Shown here in pieces: positions 43,469 through 52,613 of a stretch of DNA of 64,000 bases. The DNA is taken from contig NZ_CP063191.1 in assembly GCF_028609845.1 (NCBI RefSeq), positions 2,232,001 to 2,296,000 on the forward strand, written 5' to 3'. The stretch comes from Corynebacterium heidelbergense (lineage in GTDB: Bacteria; Actinomycetota; Actinomycetes; Mycobacteriales; Mycobacteriaceae). The number at the start of each line of letters is the position of its first letter. Position 1 is the first letter of the stretch. The notes under the pieces were generated by a model. It was not told the origin of the DNA, searched no databases, and was given only the letters and a program-made list of their open reading frames with translations. Position numbers and translations under genes: made by a program.

Positions 43469-43474
43469 TAATTT
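43469..43474 (+). promoter_or_regulatory. -10 hexamer TAATTT for ino1
   Basis: TAATTT lies 8 nt before the ino1 ATG; no Shine-Dalgarno is seen. The 280 bp between ponA and ino1 holds no gene. Confidence 0.45.
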
Positions 43475-43482
43475 AAGGCGCT

Positions 43483-44628
43483 ATGACATCTTCTGCACAC
43501 AATCCCTCCCCGGCGTCCCCCAGTGCCGAGAACTCCAGCTCTGCGGGTTCGGTGAACATTGCCATCGTCGGGCTCGGCAACTGCGCCACCTCCCTGATCC
43601 AGGGGCTGCAATTCTACCGGGATGCCGCTGCCAACGAGGACATCCCGGGCCTAATGCACACCGTCTTCGGCCCGTACCACGTAGGCGACGTCCGCGTCGT
43701 CGCCGGGTTTGACGTAGACGCCGACAAGGTAGGCCTGGATATTTCCGAGGCGATCGTCTCCGGCCAGAACCAGACCATCAAAATCGCCGATGTGCCCCAC
43801 CTGGGCGTTCCCGTCCAGCGGGGCCACACGCTGGACGGCCTCGGCCGCTACTACCGCGAAACCATTACGGAGTCCGATGCCGAGCCGGTGGACGTCGTCG
43901 CCGCCCTCAAGGAGGCCAAGGCCGACGTTGTGGTCAGCTACCTGCCCGTGGGATCCGAGGAGGCCGACCGCTTCTACGCCCAGTGCGCCATCGACGCCGG
44001 CTGTGCCTTCGTCAACGCACTGCCCGTGTTCATCGCCTCCGACCCCGAATGGGCCGAGAAGTTCCGCGCTGCGGGCCTGCCCATCATTGGCGATGACATC
44101 AAGAGCCAGGTGGGTGCCACGATTACCCACCGCGTGCTCGCCCGCCTCTTCGAGGAGCGCGGCGTTCGTCTGGAGCGCACCATGCAGCTCAACGTCGGTG
44201 GGAACATGGACTTCAAAAACATGCTGGAGCGCGAGCGTCTCGAGTCGAAGAAGATCTCCAAAACCCAGTCGGTGACCTCTAACCTCAAAAAGGGCCCATT
44301 GGCCGGCAAGGTGGACGACCGCAATGTCCACATCGGCCCCTCTGACTACGTCGGGTGGCTGGACGACCGCAAGTGGGCCTATGTTCGTCTAGAGGGCTCC
44401 GCCTTCGGGGAGGTCCCGCTGAACCTGGAGTACAAGCTCGAAGTGTGGGACTCTCCGAACTCCGCGGGCATCATCATCGATGCCGTTCGTGCCGCGAAGA
44501 TCGCGTTGGACCGCGGAATAGCCGGACCAGTGGATGCGGCTAGCAGCTACCTCATGAAGTCCCCGCCGGTGCAGTTGCCGGACGATGTAGCCCGAACCCA
44601 ACTTGAGGAATTCATCACAGGAGCGTAA
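43483..44628 (+). CDS. ino1: Inositol-1-phosphate synthase
   Basis: Converts glucose 6-phosphate to myo-inositol 1-phosphate with NAD, the entry to phosphatidylinositol, mannosylated glycolipids and mycothiol. It is the 381-residue actinobacterial type, with [18 protein letters not shown] for [32 protein letters not shown] and KISKTQSV, and a central active-site lysine region intact. The N-terminal ~20 residues are low-complexity. The divergent ponA and the following MarR and Usp genes form a conserved neighbourhood. Confidence 0.95.
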   Translation: MTSSAHNPSPASPSAENSSSAGSVNIAIVGLGNCATSLIQGLQFYRDAAANEDIPGLMHTVFGPYHVGDVRVVAGFDVDADKVGLDISEAIVSGQNQTIKIADVPHLGVPVQRGHTLDGLGRYYRETITESDAEPVDVVAALKEAKADVVVSYLPVGSEEADRFYAQCAIDAGCAFVNALPVFIASDPEWAEKFRAAGLPIIGDDIKSQVGATITHRVLARLFEERGVRLERTMQLNVGGNMDFKNMLERERLESKKISKTQSVTSNLKKGPLAGKVDDRNVHIGPSDYVGWLDDRKWAYVRLEGSAFGEVPLNLEYKLEVWDSPNSAGIIIDAVRAAKIALDRGIAGPVDAASSYLMKSPPVQLPDDVARTQLEEFITGA

Positions 44629-44676
44629 CGCAACCCCAGTTAGCTTTCGGTTGCTTAGTCAGCCGGAAGTGTCGGG

Positions 44677-44682
44677 TAAGTT
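44677..44682 (+). promoter_or_regulatory. -10 hexamer TAAGTT for the MarR gene
   Basis: TAAGTT lies 7 nt before the ATG at 44690, with no clear Shine-Dalgarno. Confidence 0.45.
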
Positions 44683-44689
44683 ATTTTCT

Positions 44690-45145
44690 ATGGCCCAGAC
44701 ACCGCTCGAAATTGCGAAGCAGCTTCGCCCCGGTCTCACCCGGTTGTTTTTGCTGTACTTCCGCAAATCCATGAACTCGCACATCAGCACTGCGCAGATG
44801 TCGATCATGATGATTCTGGCTGAACACGGCCCCCTTCGGATCAGCCAGATCGCCGCGATGGAAGCGATCCGGATGCCCACCGCCTCCAACGCTGTGAACC
44901 AGTTGGAGTCCATGAACATCGTCACCCGTGTGCGGGATGTCAGCGACCGCCGGGGGGTGCGGGTCGAGCTGACGGAAAAGGGCCGCGCCGATCTGAATCA
45001 GATGAGTGAAGACCGTTCCCAGCAACTGGCCAGCATGGTAGCCGGTCTTTCTGCTGAAGAACTCGCCCAGGTAGAAGAGCTAATACCCGTGATCAACCTT
45101 ATCCTCGAGCGCTACTCCGAGGTGGCCGAGGAAGAGATCCGGTAG
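44690..45145 (+). CDS. MarR family transcription regulator (MalR-like)
   Basis: A 151-residue winged-helix dimer protein. The DNA-binding part shows STAQMSIMMILAEHGPLRISQIAAMEAIRMPTAS and the wing SDRRGVRVELTEKGR, split from the dimer helices at both ends. Gene order ino1-marR-usp resembles the C. glutamicum malR-cg3316 pair (from memory), whose regulator acts in envelope stress and malic enzyme control. TAAGTT lies 7 nt upstream of the ATG. Confidence 0.87.
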   Translation: MAQTPLEIAKQLRPGLTRLFLLYFRKSMNSHISTAQMSIMMILAEHGPLRISQIAAMEAIRMPTASNAVNQLESMNIVTRVRDVSDRRGVRVELTEKGRADLNQMSEDRSQQLASMVAGLSAEELAQVEELIPVINLILERYSEVAEEEIR

Positions 45146-45159
45146 GGGTCCCCGGTCGT

Positions 45160-46185
45160 ATGGCCTCGTCATCCACCGCCCCCACCCCTCCGGACACCTC
45201 TGGGCCGCAGATCATGCCAGCAGTTCCCATCAACTCCGACTCCTCGCCCGCATCCACCGAGCAGCGGAAGAAGAAGGATGGGCCACTGCGCATCCTCATG
45301 ACGTGGAGCCCAGATAGCTCTGGCGATGAGACTGCCCAGTTCGCCGCCTGGCTGGCCCGTACCCAGCCGGTGGAAATCCGCACTGCCACAGTGATCTCCC
45401 GAGCCTGGTCGAACCAGCCCAACGCCCAGCAGCGCAAAGAATACAACAAGTGGCTCCAGCTGGAATCGGAGGCCAACGCCCGCGCGGCTCAGTCCGCGCT
45501 TCTCGCGGCTGGGGTTCCCCGCCGCATGCTCGACGCGGAGCTGCCCTCCGCCATCATGGTGGACCACTCGGAGACTACGGCGCTCATCACCGCCGCCCAG
45601 GACTTTCACGCGGACGTCGTGCTCATCGGCTCCCACCCCGCTGCCCCCCGCGGGCGCTTCCGGATCGGTTCTACGGCAGATGCCCTATTGCACTGCGCTC
45701 CCCTGCCACTGGGCCTAGCGCCCCGCGCCCCCAAACTTTCGAAGCGTGGGGTCACCAGGGTCAACTGCGCTTATGTGGACACGGAACAATCCCACCAGGC
45801 GCTGCGTAAAGCGGCGGATCTCGCGGCCCGCTGGGGCGTGCCCCTGCGCCTGGTGGCCTTCTCCCCTCGGGGGGCCACGATGCACCCCACCGCCGTGCCC
45901 TTCAACGACACTTCCATGATGGTCGAGTGGCGCGAACAGGCCCTGGCTCTATTGGACCGGGGCCGGGATCGGGCCCTCGCCCGGCACGGGAATCTTAGCG
46001 TCGAGACCGAGACAGGCAGCGGTTACGCCTGGTCCGGGGCGCTCAGCGCGCTGAAGTGGAAGAAGGGCGATCTCCTCGTCCTGGGGTCCTCGGTGCTGGG
46101 TGACTTTAACCGCGTGTTCATCGGACCCTCCACCAACCAGATTTTGCGATACGCGCCGGTGCCGGTCCTCGTCAGTCCCGTGTAG
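45160..46185 (+). CDS. Tandem universal stress protein
   Basis: A 341-residue protein with two Usp domains after a ~40-residue disordered start: the first around 45-185 (RILMTWSPDSSGDE, HADVVLIGSHP), the second around 200-340 (NCAYVDTEQSHQALRKAADLAARWG, DLLVLGSSVLGDFNRVFIGPSTNQIL). The second half has the GSS-x9-GPST nucleotide loop, while the first is degenerate. It starts 14 bp after the marR stop with GGTAGGGG ahead, so the two are one operon. Confidence 0.88.
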   Translation: MASSSTAPTPPDTSGPQIMPAVPINSDSSPASTEQRKKKDGPLRILMTWSPDSSGDETAQFAAWLARTQPVEIRTATVISRAWSNQPNAQQRKEYNKWLQLESEANARAAQSALLAAGVPRRMLDAELPSAIMVDHSETTALITAAQDFHADVVLIGSHPAAPRGRFRIGSTADALLHCAPLPLGLAPRAPKLSKRGVTRVNCAYVDTEQSHQALRKAADLAARWGVPLRLVAFSPRGATMHPTAVPFNDTSMMVEWREQALALLDRGRDRALARHGNLSVETETGSGYAWSGALSALKWKKGDLLVLGSSVLGDFNRVFIGPSTNQILRYAPVPVLVSPV

Positions 46186-46240
46186 TCCGCAGCCCGTTCC
46201 GCGTAGTCCGCAGCCCGTCCCCGTGTAGTCTGCGACCTGT
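46179..46240 (+). repeat. Three 19-bp imperfect direct repeats after usp
   Basis: CGTGTAGTCCGCAGCCCGT at 46179, CGCGTAGTCCGCAGCCCGT at 46200 and a more diverged CGTGTAGTCTGCGACCTGT at 46222, spaced 21-22 bp. The first includes the usp stop codon. Confidence 0.8.
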
Positions 46241-46260
46241 CCCGTGCCGGAAACGGGGTT

Positions 46261-46266
46261 TATGCT
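46261..46266 (+). promoter_or_regulatory. -10 hexamer TATGCT for the 46274 gene
   Basis: TATGCT lies 7 nt before the ATG at 46274, which favours that start over an in-frame ATG at 46262 inside the hexamer. Confidence 0.45.
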
Positions 46267-46273
46267 GGGGTGC

Positions 46274-46714
46274 ATGAAGGATCTGCCAGGCAAGAAGGAC
46301 CTGCCGCCCAGCGATCGGCCCGGTCCCCCTAGCCAGTTGGATTACGAAGCCGATCCGCTGCTACGCCTGGAGCACAACGAGCGCTCCACGCGGCAGGCCA
46401 TCCGGTACTTCATCGCCGTTCCCGTGGTCACTCTGCTAACAGCGCTGGTGATCGCCCTGATCTCCCGAGGTCTGGGCGGGCCCTATTGCGACGATGGGGT
46501 GGGCTGGCTGTGCAGCAGATCCGCACAAATTTGGTTCGCGGTGCTGCCCGGCCTCATCTCCATCGGCGGGTTTTTCGGGGCGGCCTGGATCTGCTACCTC
46601 AAGTGGAAAAACCATACCCGCTGGCGCCCGTGGATCGGCGTGGTGTGGTTCCTTATGCCGTTTATGCTCATGTGGGTGACCTCCACCGGAGCCTTGCTGC
46701 TCCTGGGGCACTAA
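46274..46714 (+). CDS. Membrane protein of unknown function (146 aa)
   Basis: A charged N-terminal ~45 residues (MKDLPGKKDLPPSDRPG...) precede three hydrophobic helices (about 47-65, 85-105, 118-140) with a Cys-containing loop YCDDGVGWLCSRSAQ between the first two. I recognise no family; the layout fits a small actinobacterial integral membrane protein. It converges with leuS, with a terminator-like hairpin between. Confidence 0.7.
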   Translation: MKDLPGKKDLPPSDRPGPPSQLDYEADPLLRLEHNERSTRQAIRYFIAVPVVTLLTALVIALISRGLGGPYCDDGVGWLCSRSAQIWFAVLPGLISIGGFFGAAWICYLKWKNHTRWRPWIGVVWFLMPFMLMWVTSTGALLLLGH

Positions 46715-46718
46715 AAGA

Positions 46719-46742
46719 AGCCCACTCCCCCCTGGGGGTGGC
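46719..46742 (-). terminator. Terminator between leuS and the membrane protein gene
   Basis: On the minus strand CCACCCCC and GGGGGGAGTGG pair with a small bulge, followed by a T-rich run (TTCTTTT). It can end leuS transcripts and may act in both directions. Confidence 0.6.
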
Positions 46743-46751
46743 ACGCAGCCC

Positions 46752-49718
46752 CTACTTGGCAACGATGTTGACCATCTTCCCGGGCACCACGATAATCTTC
46801 ACGATCTGCTTGCCCTCAATGTGCGGGCGCACCTTCTCCTCCGCCAGCGCGGCGGCCTCCAAGTCCTCCTTGGGGGCATCCGGGGCCACGTGAATTCGGC
46901 CGCGTACCTTGCCCATGACCTGCACCGGGATCTCGATGGTGCTGTCCACCAGCCACTTCTCCTCGAAGCTGGGGAAGGGCTCGTAGGCCAGGGTGCCCTC
47001 GTGCCCCAGGCGCTGCCACATCTCCTCGGCGATGTGCGGTGCCACGGGCGCGAGCATGAGCACCAGCGGTTCCACCGTGGCCCGGGGAGCCCCGTCCGCC
47101 TTGGCATACGTCTTGGTGAGGTAATTGACGTACTCGATGAGCTTGGCCACGGCGGTGTTGTCCCGCAGCTCCGAATAGTCCTCGAGTACCCCGGCGATCG
47201 TGCGATGCATCATCCGCAGGTCATCGTCGGTCGCGGCCGCCTCCGTGACCGCCGGGCTCCCCATGGTTTCGTCCACGGCCAGGCGCCACGCGCGCTGCAG
47301 GAAGCGCTGGGAACCAACCACGTCCTTCGTGGCCCACGGCCGGGAGGTGTCCAGCGGACCCATGGCCATCTCGTAGACGCGGACGGTATCCGCCCCGAAC
47401 TCGTCACACATCTCATCCGGGGAGACGGCGTTCTTCAGGGACTTGCCCATCTTGCCGTATTCCTGGGTGACCTCCTGGCCGTCGTAGAAGAAGCGGCCAT
47501 CCTTCTCCTCCACCTGCTCCGCAGGAACATAGACCCCCCGGGCATCCGTGTAGGCGTAGGCCTGAATGTACCCCTGGTTGTACAGGCGGTAGTAGGGCTC
47601 GAAGCTACTCACATGCCCCAGGTCGAACAGGACCTTGTGCCAGAAGCGGCTGTACAGCAGGTGCAGCACCGCGTGCTCCACCCCGCCGACGTACAGGTCC
47701 ACGCCGCCGGAGGGCCGCCCCTTCCGGGGGCCCACCCAGTAGCGCTCGTTGTCCGGGTCCACGAACTTCTCCTCGTTCGTGGGGTCCATGTAGCGCAACT
47801 GGTACCAGCTCGATCCGGCCCACTGCGGCATAACGTTGGTGTCCCGGTAGTAGGTCTGCTCCCCCCGGCCGTCGCCGAGGTCTAGCTGGACCTCCACCCA
47901 CTCCCGGGCTTTGGCCAGCGGCGGCTGCGGCTCGGTATCCCGGTCCTGCGGGTCGAAACTCACCGGGCGGTAGTCCTCCACCTCCGGCAGCACGACCGGT
48001 AGCTGGTCCTCGGGGAGCGGATGGACCACGCCATCGGCGTCGTAGACGATGGGGAAGGGCTCCCCCCAGTAGCGCTGGCGGGCGAACAGCCAATCCCGCA
48101 GCTTGTACTGGATCGTCCCGCGGCCGCTGCCCTGCTGCTCCAGCCAGGCGATAGCCGCAGCCTTGGCGTCCGCCAGGCCCAGGCCGTTGAGGTCCAGGCC
48201 GCTATCATTGGAGCTGTTGATGGCCACCCCCGGTGCGGTGAGGGCCTCGGTCAGCTCACCGTCCTCACCGCCAGCGATCGCCACCACCTGTCGCAGCGGC
48301 AACTGCATCACTTTGGCGAACTCGAAGTCCCGCTCGTCGTGCGCGGGCACGGCCATGATGGCACCCGTGCCGTATCCGGTGAGCACATAGTCCGCGATGA
48401 ACACCGGCACGTTCTGTCCACTGACCGGATTCGCGGCGGATACCCCCAGGTAAACGCCAGTTTTCTCCTTGCTTTCCTGGCGCTCCAAGTCGCTCTTGGC
48501 GGAGATGGCCTCCCGGTAGGCGGCCACGGCCTCCGCCGGGTTCCGGTGCCCCCCGGTCCACTGGCTGGGGGTATCCGCCGCGTAGGCCTCCCCCCCGGCC
48601 GCGGCCAGGATCTCATCTACCAGCTCGTGTTCCGGCGCCAACACCAAATACGTCGCGCCAAACAGCGTGTCCGGGCGCGTGGTGAACACGTCGATGCCGC
48701 GCTGGGTGGGGGTGGCGTCCTGACCCAAAGAAGAAGAGGGACCACCGGATTGCGCACCGCCGCCGAGCACCGGGAGGGGGAAGCGCACCTCGGCGCCCCG
48801 GGACCGGCCGATCCAGTTGCGCTGCATGGACTTAACCTTCTCCGGCCAATCCAAGTACTCCAGGTCATCGATGAGCCGATCGGAGTAGGCGGTGATGCGC
48901 ATCATCCACTGCTGCAGATTTTTGCGGAACACGGGGAAGTTCCCGCGATCGGAGCGCCCGTCGGCCGTGACCTCCTCGTTGGCCAGCACGGTTCCCAGGC
49001 CCGGGCACCAATTGACGGTGGAGTTACTGCGGTACACCAGCCGGTAGCTATCCAGAATTTCCTGTCGCTCGGCGGGGGAGAGGTCCGCCCAATCCTCCCG
49101 CTCGCGGGACAGCTTGTCCTCCAGCTCCGCGATGGGTCGGGCGCGGCCCGTGGATCCGGCGGCGTTGGGGGCCTCCGGGTCGAACCAGGAGTTGTATATC
49201 TGCAGGAAGATCCACTGCGTCCACCGGTAGTAGTCCTCGTCCGTCGTGGCGATGGCGCGCCGCTTGTCGTGGCCGAAGCCGAAACGGCCGAGTTGGCGCT
49301 CCATGTTCTCGATGTTGGCCATCGTGGTAGTGCGGGGGTGGGTGCCGGTTTGCACGGCATATTGCTCCGCAGGTAGGCCGAAGGCGTCGTAGCCGAGGGT
49401 GTGCAGCACGTTGGCCCCGCGCATCCGGTGGAAGCGGGCGAAGACGTCCGTGGCGATGTAGCCGAGGGGGTGGCCCACGTGGATACCCACGCCGGAGGGG
49501 TAGGGGAACATGTCCTGCACGAACATCCGCTCGCCGGGAACGTCGGCGGCCGAGGCCCCCTCCCGGGCGAGGAGTCCCACGGGGTTGGGGGCGTTGAAGG
49601 TCCCCTGTTGCGTCCAGTATTCCTGCCATTTCCGCTCGATTTCAGCGGCGAGCTCCGGGGTGTAGCGGTGCGGCGTGGCGGAGTCAGTGCTGGTACTGAG
49701 CGAACCGGGGTTAGTCAT
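46752..49718 (-). CDS. leuS: Leucine-tRNA ligase
   Basis: Class Ia synthetase, 988 aa, longer than many bacterial LeuRS because of insertions (a low-complexity one near residue 320, [16 protein letters not shown]). HIGH appears as HVGH in [14 protein letters not shown] and KMSKS as KMGKS. The editing domain has the [19 protein letters not shown] stretch shortened here to [21 protein letters not shown] lies 8 nt before the ATG at 49718. It is divergent from the SdpI gene with 41 bp between starts. Confidence 0.95.
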   Translation of the reverse strand: MTNPGSLSTSTDSATPHRYTPELAAEIERKWQEYWTQQGTFNAPNPVGLLAREGASAADVPGERMFVQDMFPYPSGVGIHVGHPLGYIATDVFARFHRMRGANVLHTLGYDAFGLPAEQYAVQTGTHPRTTTMANIENMERQLGRFGFGHDKRRAIATTDEDYYRWTQWIFLQIYNSWFDPEAPNAAGSTGRARPIAELEDKLSREREDWADLSPAERQEILDSYRLVYRSNSTVNWCPGLGTVLANEEVTADGRSDRGNFPVFRKNLQQWMMRITAYSDRLIDDLEYLDWPEKVKSMQRNWIGRSRGAEVRFPLPVLGGGAQSGGPSSSLGQDATPTQRGIDVFTTRPDTLFGATYLVLAPEHELVDEILAAAGGEAYAADTPSQWTGGHRNPAEAVAAYREAISAKSDLERQESKEKTGVYLGVSAANPVSGQNVPVFIADYVLTGYGTGAIMAVPAHDERDFEFAKVMQLPLRQVVAIAGGEDGELTEALTAPGVAINSSNDSGLDLNGLGLADAKAAAIAWLEQQGSGRGTIQYKLRDWLFARQRYWGEPFPIVYDADGVVHPLPEDQLPVVLPEVEDYRPVSFDPQDRDTEPQPPLAKAREWVEVQLDLGDGRGEQTYYRDTNVMPQWAGSSWYQLRYMDPTNEEKFVDPDNERYWVGPRKGRPSGGVDLYVGGVEHAVLHLLYSRFWHKVLFDLGHVSSFEPYYRLYNQGYIQAYAYTDARGVYVPAEQVEEKDGRFFYDGQEVTQEYGKMGKSLKNAVSPDEMCDEFGADTVRVYEMAMGPLDTSRPWATKDVVGSQRFLQRAWRLAVDETMGSPAVTEAAATDDDLRMMHRTIAGVLEDYSELRDNTAVAKLIEYVNYLTKTYAKADGAPRATVEPLVLMLAPVAPHIAEEMWQRLGHEGTLAYEPFPSFEEKWLVDSTIEIPVQVMGKVRGRIHVAPDAPKEDLEAAALAEEKVRPHIEGKQIVKIIVVPGKMVNIVAK

Positions 49719-49726
49719 GGTTGGTC

Positions 49727-49751
49727 ATTGTAATAGACCCAGTAATAGACT
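49727..49751. promoter_or_regulatory. Divergent -10 hexamers for leuS and the SdpI gene
   Basis: TACAAT on the minus strand (49727-49732) lies 8 nt before the leuS ATG, and TAGACT on the plus strand (49746-49751) lies 8 nt before the ATG at 49760. Confidence 0.5.
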
Positions 49752-49759
49752 TATTTGCC

Positions 49760-50338
49760 ATGACTGTGCTGCCCGCTGCCTTCGGCTGGATCCTCGCTAG
49801 TGTCGCCTTCCTGGTGGGTGCTGCGCTGCTGGTGATGGGGCTGTTGGGGGCGACGGGTCGGCTGCCGGGTAACTCCGTGTTCGGGCTGCGGATCCCGGAG
49901 GTGCGCAAGTCCAAGGAGAATTGGCAGCTTGCCCATAAGATCGCGGCGCCCTCCTGGATCGGGGCGGGATGCGCTTGGGTGGCGGCCGGGGCCCTGGTGC
50001 TGCGCGGCGGGGGATGGTTGCTGCTGCTCGCCGCGGCGCTGGCGCTGGTGGGGTTGTTCCTCATGGGCATGGGTGCAGGCTTGGCCGCGAGCACCATGGC
50101 CCGGCGCGAGCAGGTGGCCGCCGAGCAGGCCGGGGACGGTTGCGGCGGGGCCGGGGGAGGTTGTTGTTCGACGCCACCAGCCCCCTCGCCGGCCGCGTGC
50201 GCCAGCGGGGAGGCCTGCGGGTCCTGCGGGTTGAACGGGGCCTGCGAAAGCGCGGGCCACGGTGGTGTCCCGGCGCCGGACGTGGACCTCTCCGCCGCGC
50301 GCCGGGCTGCCGCCGAGCAGGACCAGCAGCGGGCCTAG
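49760..50338 (+). CDS. SdpI-like membrane protein with Cys-rich C-terminal tail
   Basis: A 192-residue protein. Helix 1 (about 5-30) is followed by TGRLPGNSVFGLRIPEVRKSKENWQLAHKIAAPS, which matches the SdpI/YfhL core (N-x-x-x-G-I/L-R-x-P, then W-x-x-A-H), and two more helices (about 72-112). The last ~80 residues contain seven Cys (GCGG...GGGCC...AACASGEACGSCGLNGACE) in a Gly/Ala/Ser-rich tail, unlike standard SdpI, which ends after the helices. The ATG at 49760 follows TAGACT by 8 nt. Confidence 0.75.
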   Translation: MTVLPAAFGWILASVAFLVGAALLVMGLLGATGRLPGNSVFGLRIPEVRKSKENWQLAHKIAAPSWIGAGCAWVAAGALVLRGGGWLLLLAAALALVGLFLMGMGAGLAASTMARREQVAAEQAGDGCGGAGGGCCSTPPAPSPAACASGEACGSCGLNGACESAGHGGVPAPDVDLSAARRAAAEQDQQRA

Positions 50339-50369
50339 CAGCTGGACCTGCCCCGGGGAGGGTGTGCTC

Positions 50370-50375
50370 TAGGCT
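50370..50375 (+). promoter_or_regulatory. -10 hexamer TAGGCT for the ribokinase gene
   Basis: TAGGCT lies 8 nt before the ATG at 50384; no Shine-Dalgarno is visible. Confidence 0.4.
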
Positions 50376-50383
50376 TAGGGGCC

Positions 50384-51412
50384 ATGAGGGACTACGTGCC
50401 AGGCGGCCTACCGCAAACCGGGGTGATTATTTGCGGAAGCACCAACGTGGATACGTTCGTGCACGTCGCCGATTTTCCTAGGCCGGGGGAGACCGTACTG
50501 GCCACGCCGGGGGTTCAGGGTCTGGGCGGGAAGGGGGCGAATCAGGCGGTTGCCTGTGCCCAGTTCGGCGTTCCCGCCGTGTTCATCTCTGCGGTGGGTC
50601 GGGACGCCCTGGGCACCCTTGCGCTGGACGAACTGTCCCGGCGGGGCGTGGACACTTCTCTGGTGCGGCGCGACCCGCAGGCTCCGACGGGGCAGGCGTT
50701 CATCATGACGGACCCGGGCGGGGAGAACATCATTGTGGTGACCTCCGGGGCGAATTTCGGCGTGAGCCCGGCGCGGATGGCGGCCGAACTTGCTCGGCAG
50801 GGGAATTCCGAAACCGCGCTGGATTCGGTCGAAGACGGTGGAAGAGGCGGTGGGGGAGAGGGCGGGGAGCTGATTCTCCTGGCCCAGGGGGAGCTGAGAC
50901 CCGAGCACACCGAGGAGTTGCCGCTCCTAGCCCGGTGCCTGGGTGCGCGCCTTGTGCTCAACCTGGCTCCCGTGAGCACGCGAAGCCCGGAATTGCTTGC
51001 AGCGGCGGACCTGCTGATCCTCAACGAGGTAGAGGCCGCCGACCTGCTGGGAATGCAGCCCCCGGCAGCCGAGGATCTCGAGCCGCTGCTCCTGGCGCTC
51101 CGGGAACGCCGCTGGCGGGCGGTCGTGACGCTCGGGGCCCGCGGAGCCGCCATCGTGGACGGCGAGCACATCACCCACGTGCCCGCCGTGAAGGTCCCCA
51201 CCGTGGTGGACACCACCGGTGCTGGGGACGCCTTTGCCGGGACCCTCGCGGCGGCGCTCGCGGAGGGCTCGGACCTGCAAACCGCCAGCCGCTTCGCCGT
51301 CGCCGCCGGTTCCCTGGCCACCCAACGCCCGGGGGCGGCGAGCTCCTATGCCAGCGGCGCTGTCGTGAGATCCACTGCACACTCGAGCGGAAGCGTTGAA
51401 CGGCGGCGCTAG
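50384..51412 (+). CDS. rbsK: Ribokinase (PfkB family)
   Basis: A 342-residue sugar kinase phosphorylating ribose. It has GSTNVDTFVHVADFPRPGET (N-terminal PfkB motif), GGKGANQAVACAQFG, NEVEAADLLG and the catalytic DTTGAGDAFAGTL. A Gly/Glu-rich insertion (about residues 146-163) is unusual. It is followed by a nucleoside hydrolase and a transporter on the same strand, fitting use of ribose released from nucleosides. TAGGCT lies 8 nt upstream. Confidence 0.9.
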   Translation: MRDYVPGGLPQTGVIICGSTNVDTFVHVADFPRPGETVLATPGVQGLGGKGANQAVACAQFGVPAVFISAVGRDALGTLALDELSRRGVDTSLVRRDPQAPTGQAFIMTDPGGENIIVVTSGANFGVSPARMAAELARQGNSETALDSVEDGGRGGGGEGGELILLAQGELRPEHTEELPLLARCLGARLVLNLAPVSTRSPELLAAADLLILNEVEAADLLGMQPPAAEDLEPLLLALRERRWRAVVTLGARGAAIVDGEHITHVPAVKVPTVVDTTGAGDAFAGTLAAALAEGSDLQTASRFAVAAGSLATQRPGAASSYASGAVVRSTAHSSGSVERRR

Positions 51413-51489
51413 GTCACGAAAGGTGGCGTCCTCCCACCCCCTTAACAACCGCACCCACGATCACGCACCAAAGCACACAAGGAACGAGT

Positions 51490-52551
51490 ATGGAGAAGCA
51501 CAAGATCATCCTGGACTGCGATCCGGGGCACGACGATGCCGTGGCGATGCTGCTGGCCTGGGGAAATCCCGGAATCGAGCTGCTGGGCGTCACCACCGTC
51601 GCCGGGAATCAGACCCTGGAGAAGGTCACCCACAACGCCCGCGCCGTGGCCCGGGTGGGCAACATGCGGGGCATCCCCATCGCCGCCGGAGCCCACCGCC
51701 CCCTGATTGGACCCCAGGTTATTCCCGCCGAAATCCACGGCGATAGCGGAATGGACGGGCCGCAACTGCCCCAGCCGGATCCCACCGACCAGCGCCTGGA
51801 CCCCCGCCACGCCGTCACCCTCATGGCGGACCTCGTGCTCGCCGAGGAGCCGAACACCGTCACCATCGTGGCCACCGGGGCCCAAACCAACCTGGCCCTG
51901 TTCGCCCGGATGTACCCCGAGCTGGTGGAACGCGTCCGGGGGATCACCTTCATGGGCGGCGGACACCACACCGGGAACATGACCCCCGCCGCAGAGTTCA
52001 ACATCCTCGCCGACCCGGAGGCCGCCGCCGTTGTCCTGGAGGAACGCTGGCCGGTGACGATGGTGGGGTTAGACGTCACCCACAAAGTGCTGGCAGTGCC
52101 CGAGCGCATGGCCCAACTGCACGCCGTGGGCACCGATGTGGCCACCTTTATCGCCGAGCTAGTGGAGTTCTTCGGCGCGGCCTATCGACGCGAACGGCGC
52201 TACCCGGGCCCGCCGCTGCACGATCCCCTCGCCGTCGCCGCGATCGCGGATCCGGGAGTGCTGCGCACCATCGCGGCCCCCATCGCCGTGGAAACCACCG
52301 GGCGGCACACGCGCGGACAGACCGTCGTGGACCTGCGCAACACGTGGGGAGCCCAGGCTGGGGGCGCGGACCCCTCGGCACTTGGGCTGGCGGATTCCAC
52401 CGGCCAGCCGGGGGAGGACACGCCGGGCTACGGGACAGGTGGCGCGCACCACCGCGTCGCCGTGGACGTGGACACCGATCGCTTCTTCCACCTGCTCACC
52501 CATGCCCTTGGGCGCATCGGGAACACCAACTTCCGCGAGCCCAGGCCCTAG
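51490..52551 (+). CDS. Inosine-uridine-type nucleoside hydrolase
   Basis: A 353-residue enzyme that splits nucleosides into base and ribose. The Ca2+-binding DCDPGHDDA (DxDxxxDD) lies near the N-terminus, with GVTTVAGNQTLEKVTHNA and MGGGHHTGNMTPAAEFNILADPEAA. Typical family length is about 310; a slightly long C-terminus is present. An AAGGAACGAG precedes the ATG. Together with rbsK and the following transporter it forms a nucleoside-salvage unit in which the base-sugar partner is not fixed by sequence. Confidence 0.92.
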   Translation: MEKHKIILDCDPGHDDAVAMLLAWGNPGIELLGVTTVAGNQTLEKVTHNARAVARVGNMRGIPIAAGAHRPLIGPQVIPAEIHGDSGMDGPQLPQPDPTDQRLDPRHAVTLMADLVLAEEPNTVTIVATGAQTNLALFARMYPELVERVRGITFMGGGHHTGNMTPAAEFNILADPEAAAVVLEERWPVTMVGLDVTHKVLAVPERMAQLHAVGTDVATFIAELVEFFGAAYRRERRYPGPPLHDPLAVAAIADPGVLRTIAAPIAVETTGRHTRGQTVVDLRNTWGAQAGGADPSALGLADSTGQPGEDTPGYGTGGAHHRVAVDVDTDRFFHLLTHALGRIGNTNFREPRP

Positions 52552-52613
52552 ACCCCCCTTGGGCGGCCCCGCCGCCGCCCATCCATGACCGGAAAGACCC
52601 CCGCACCATCCCC

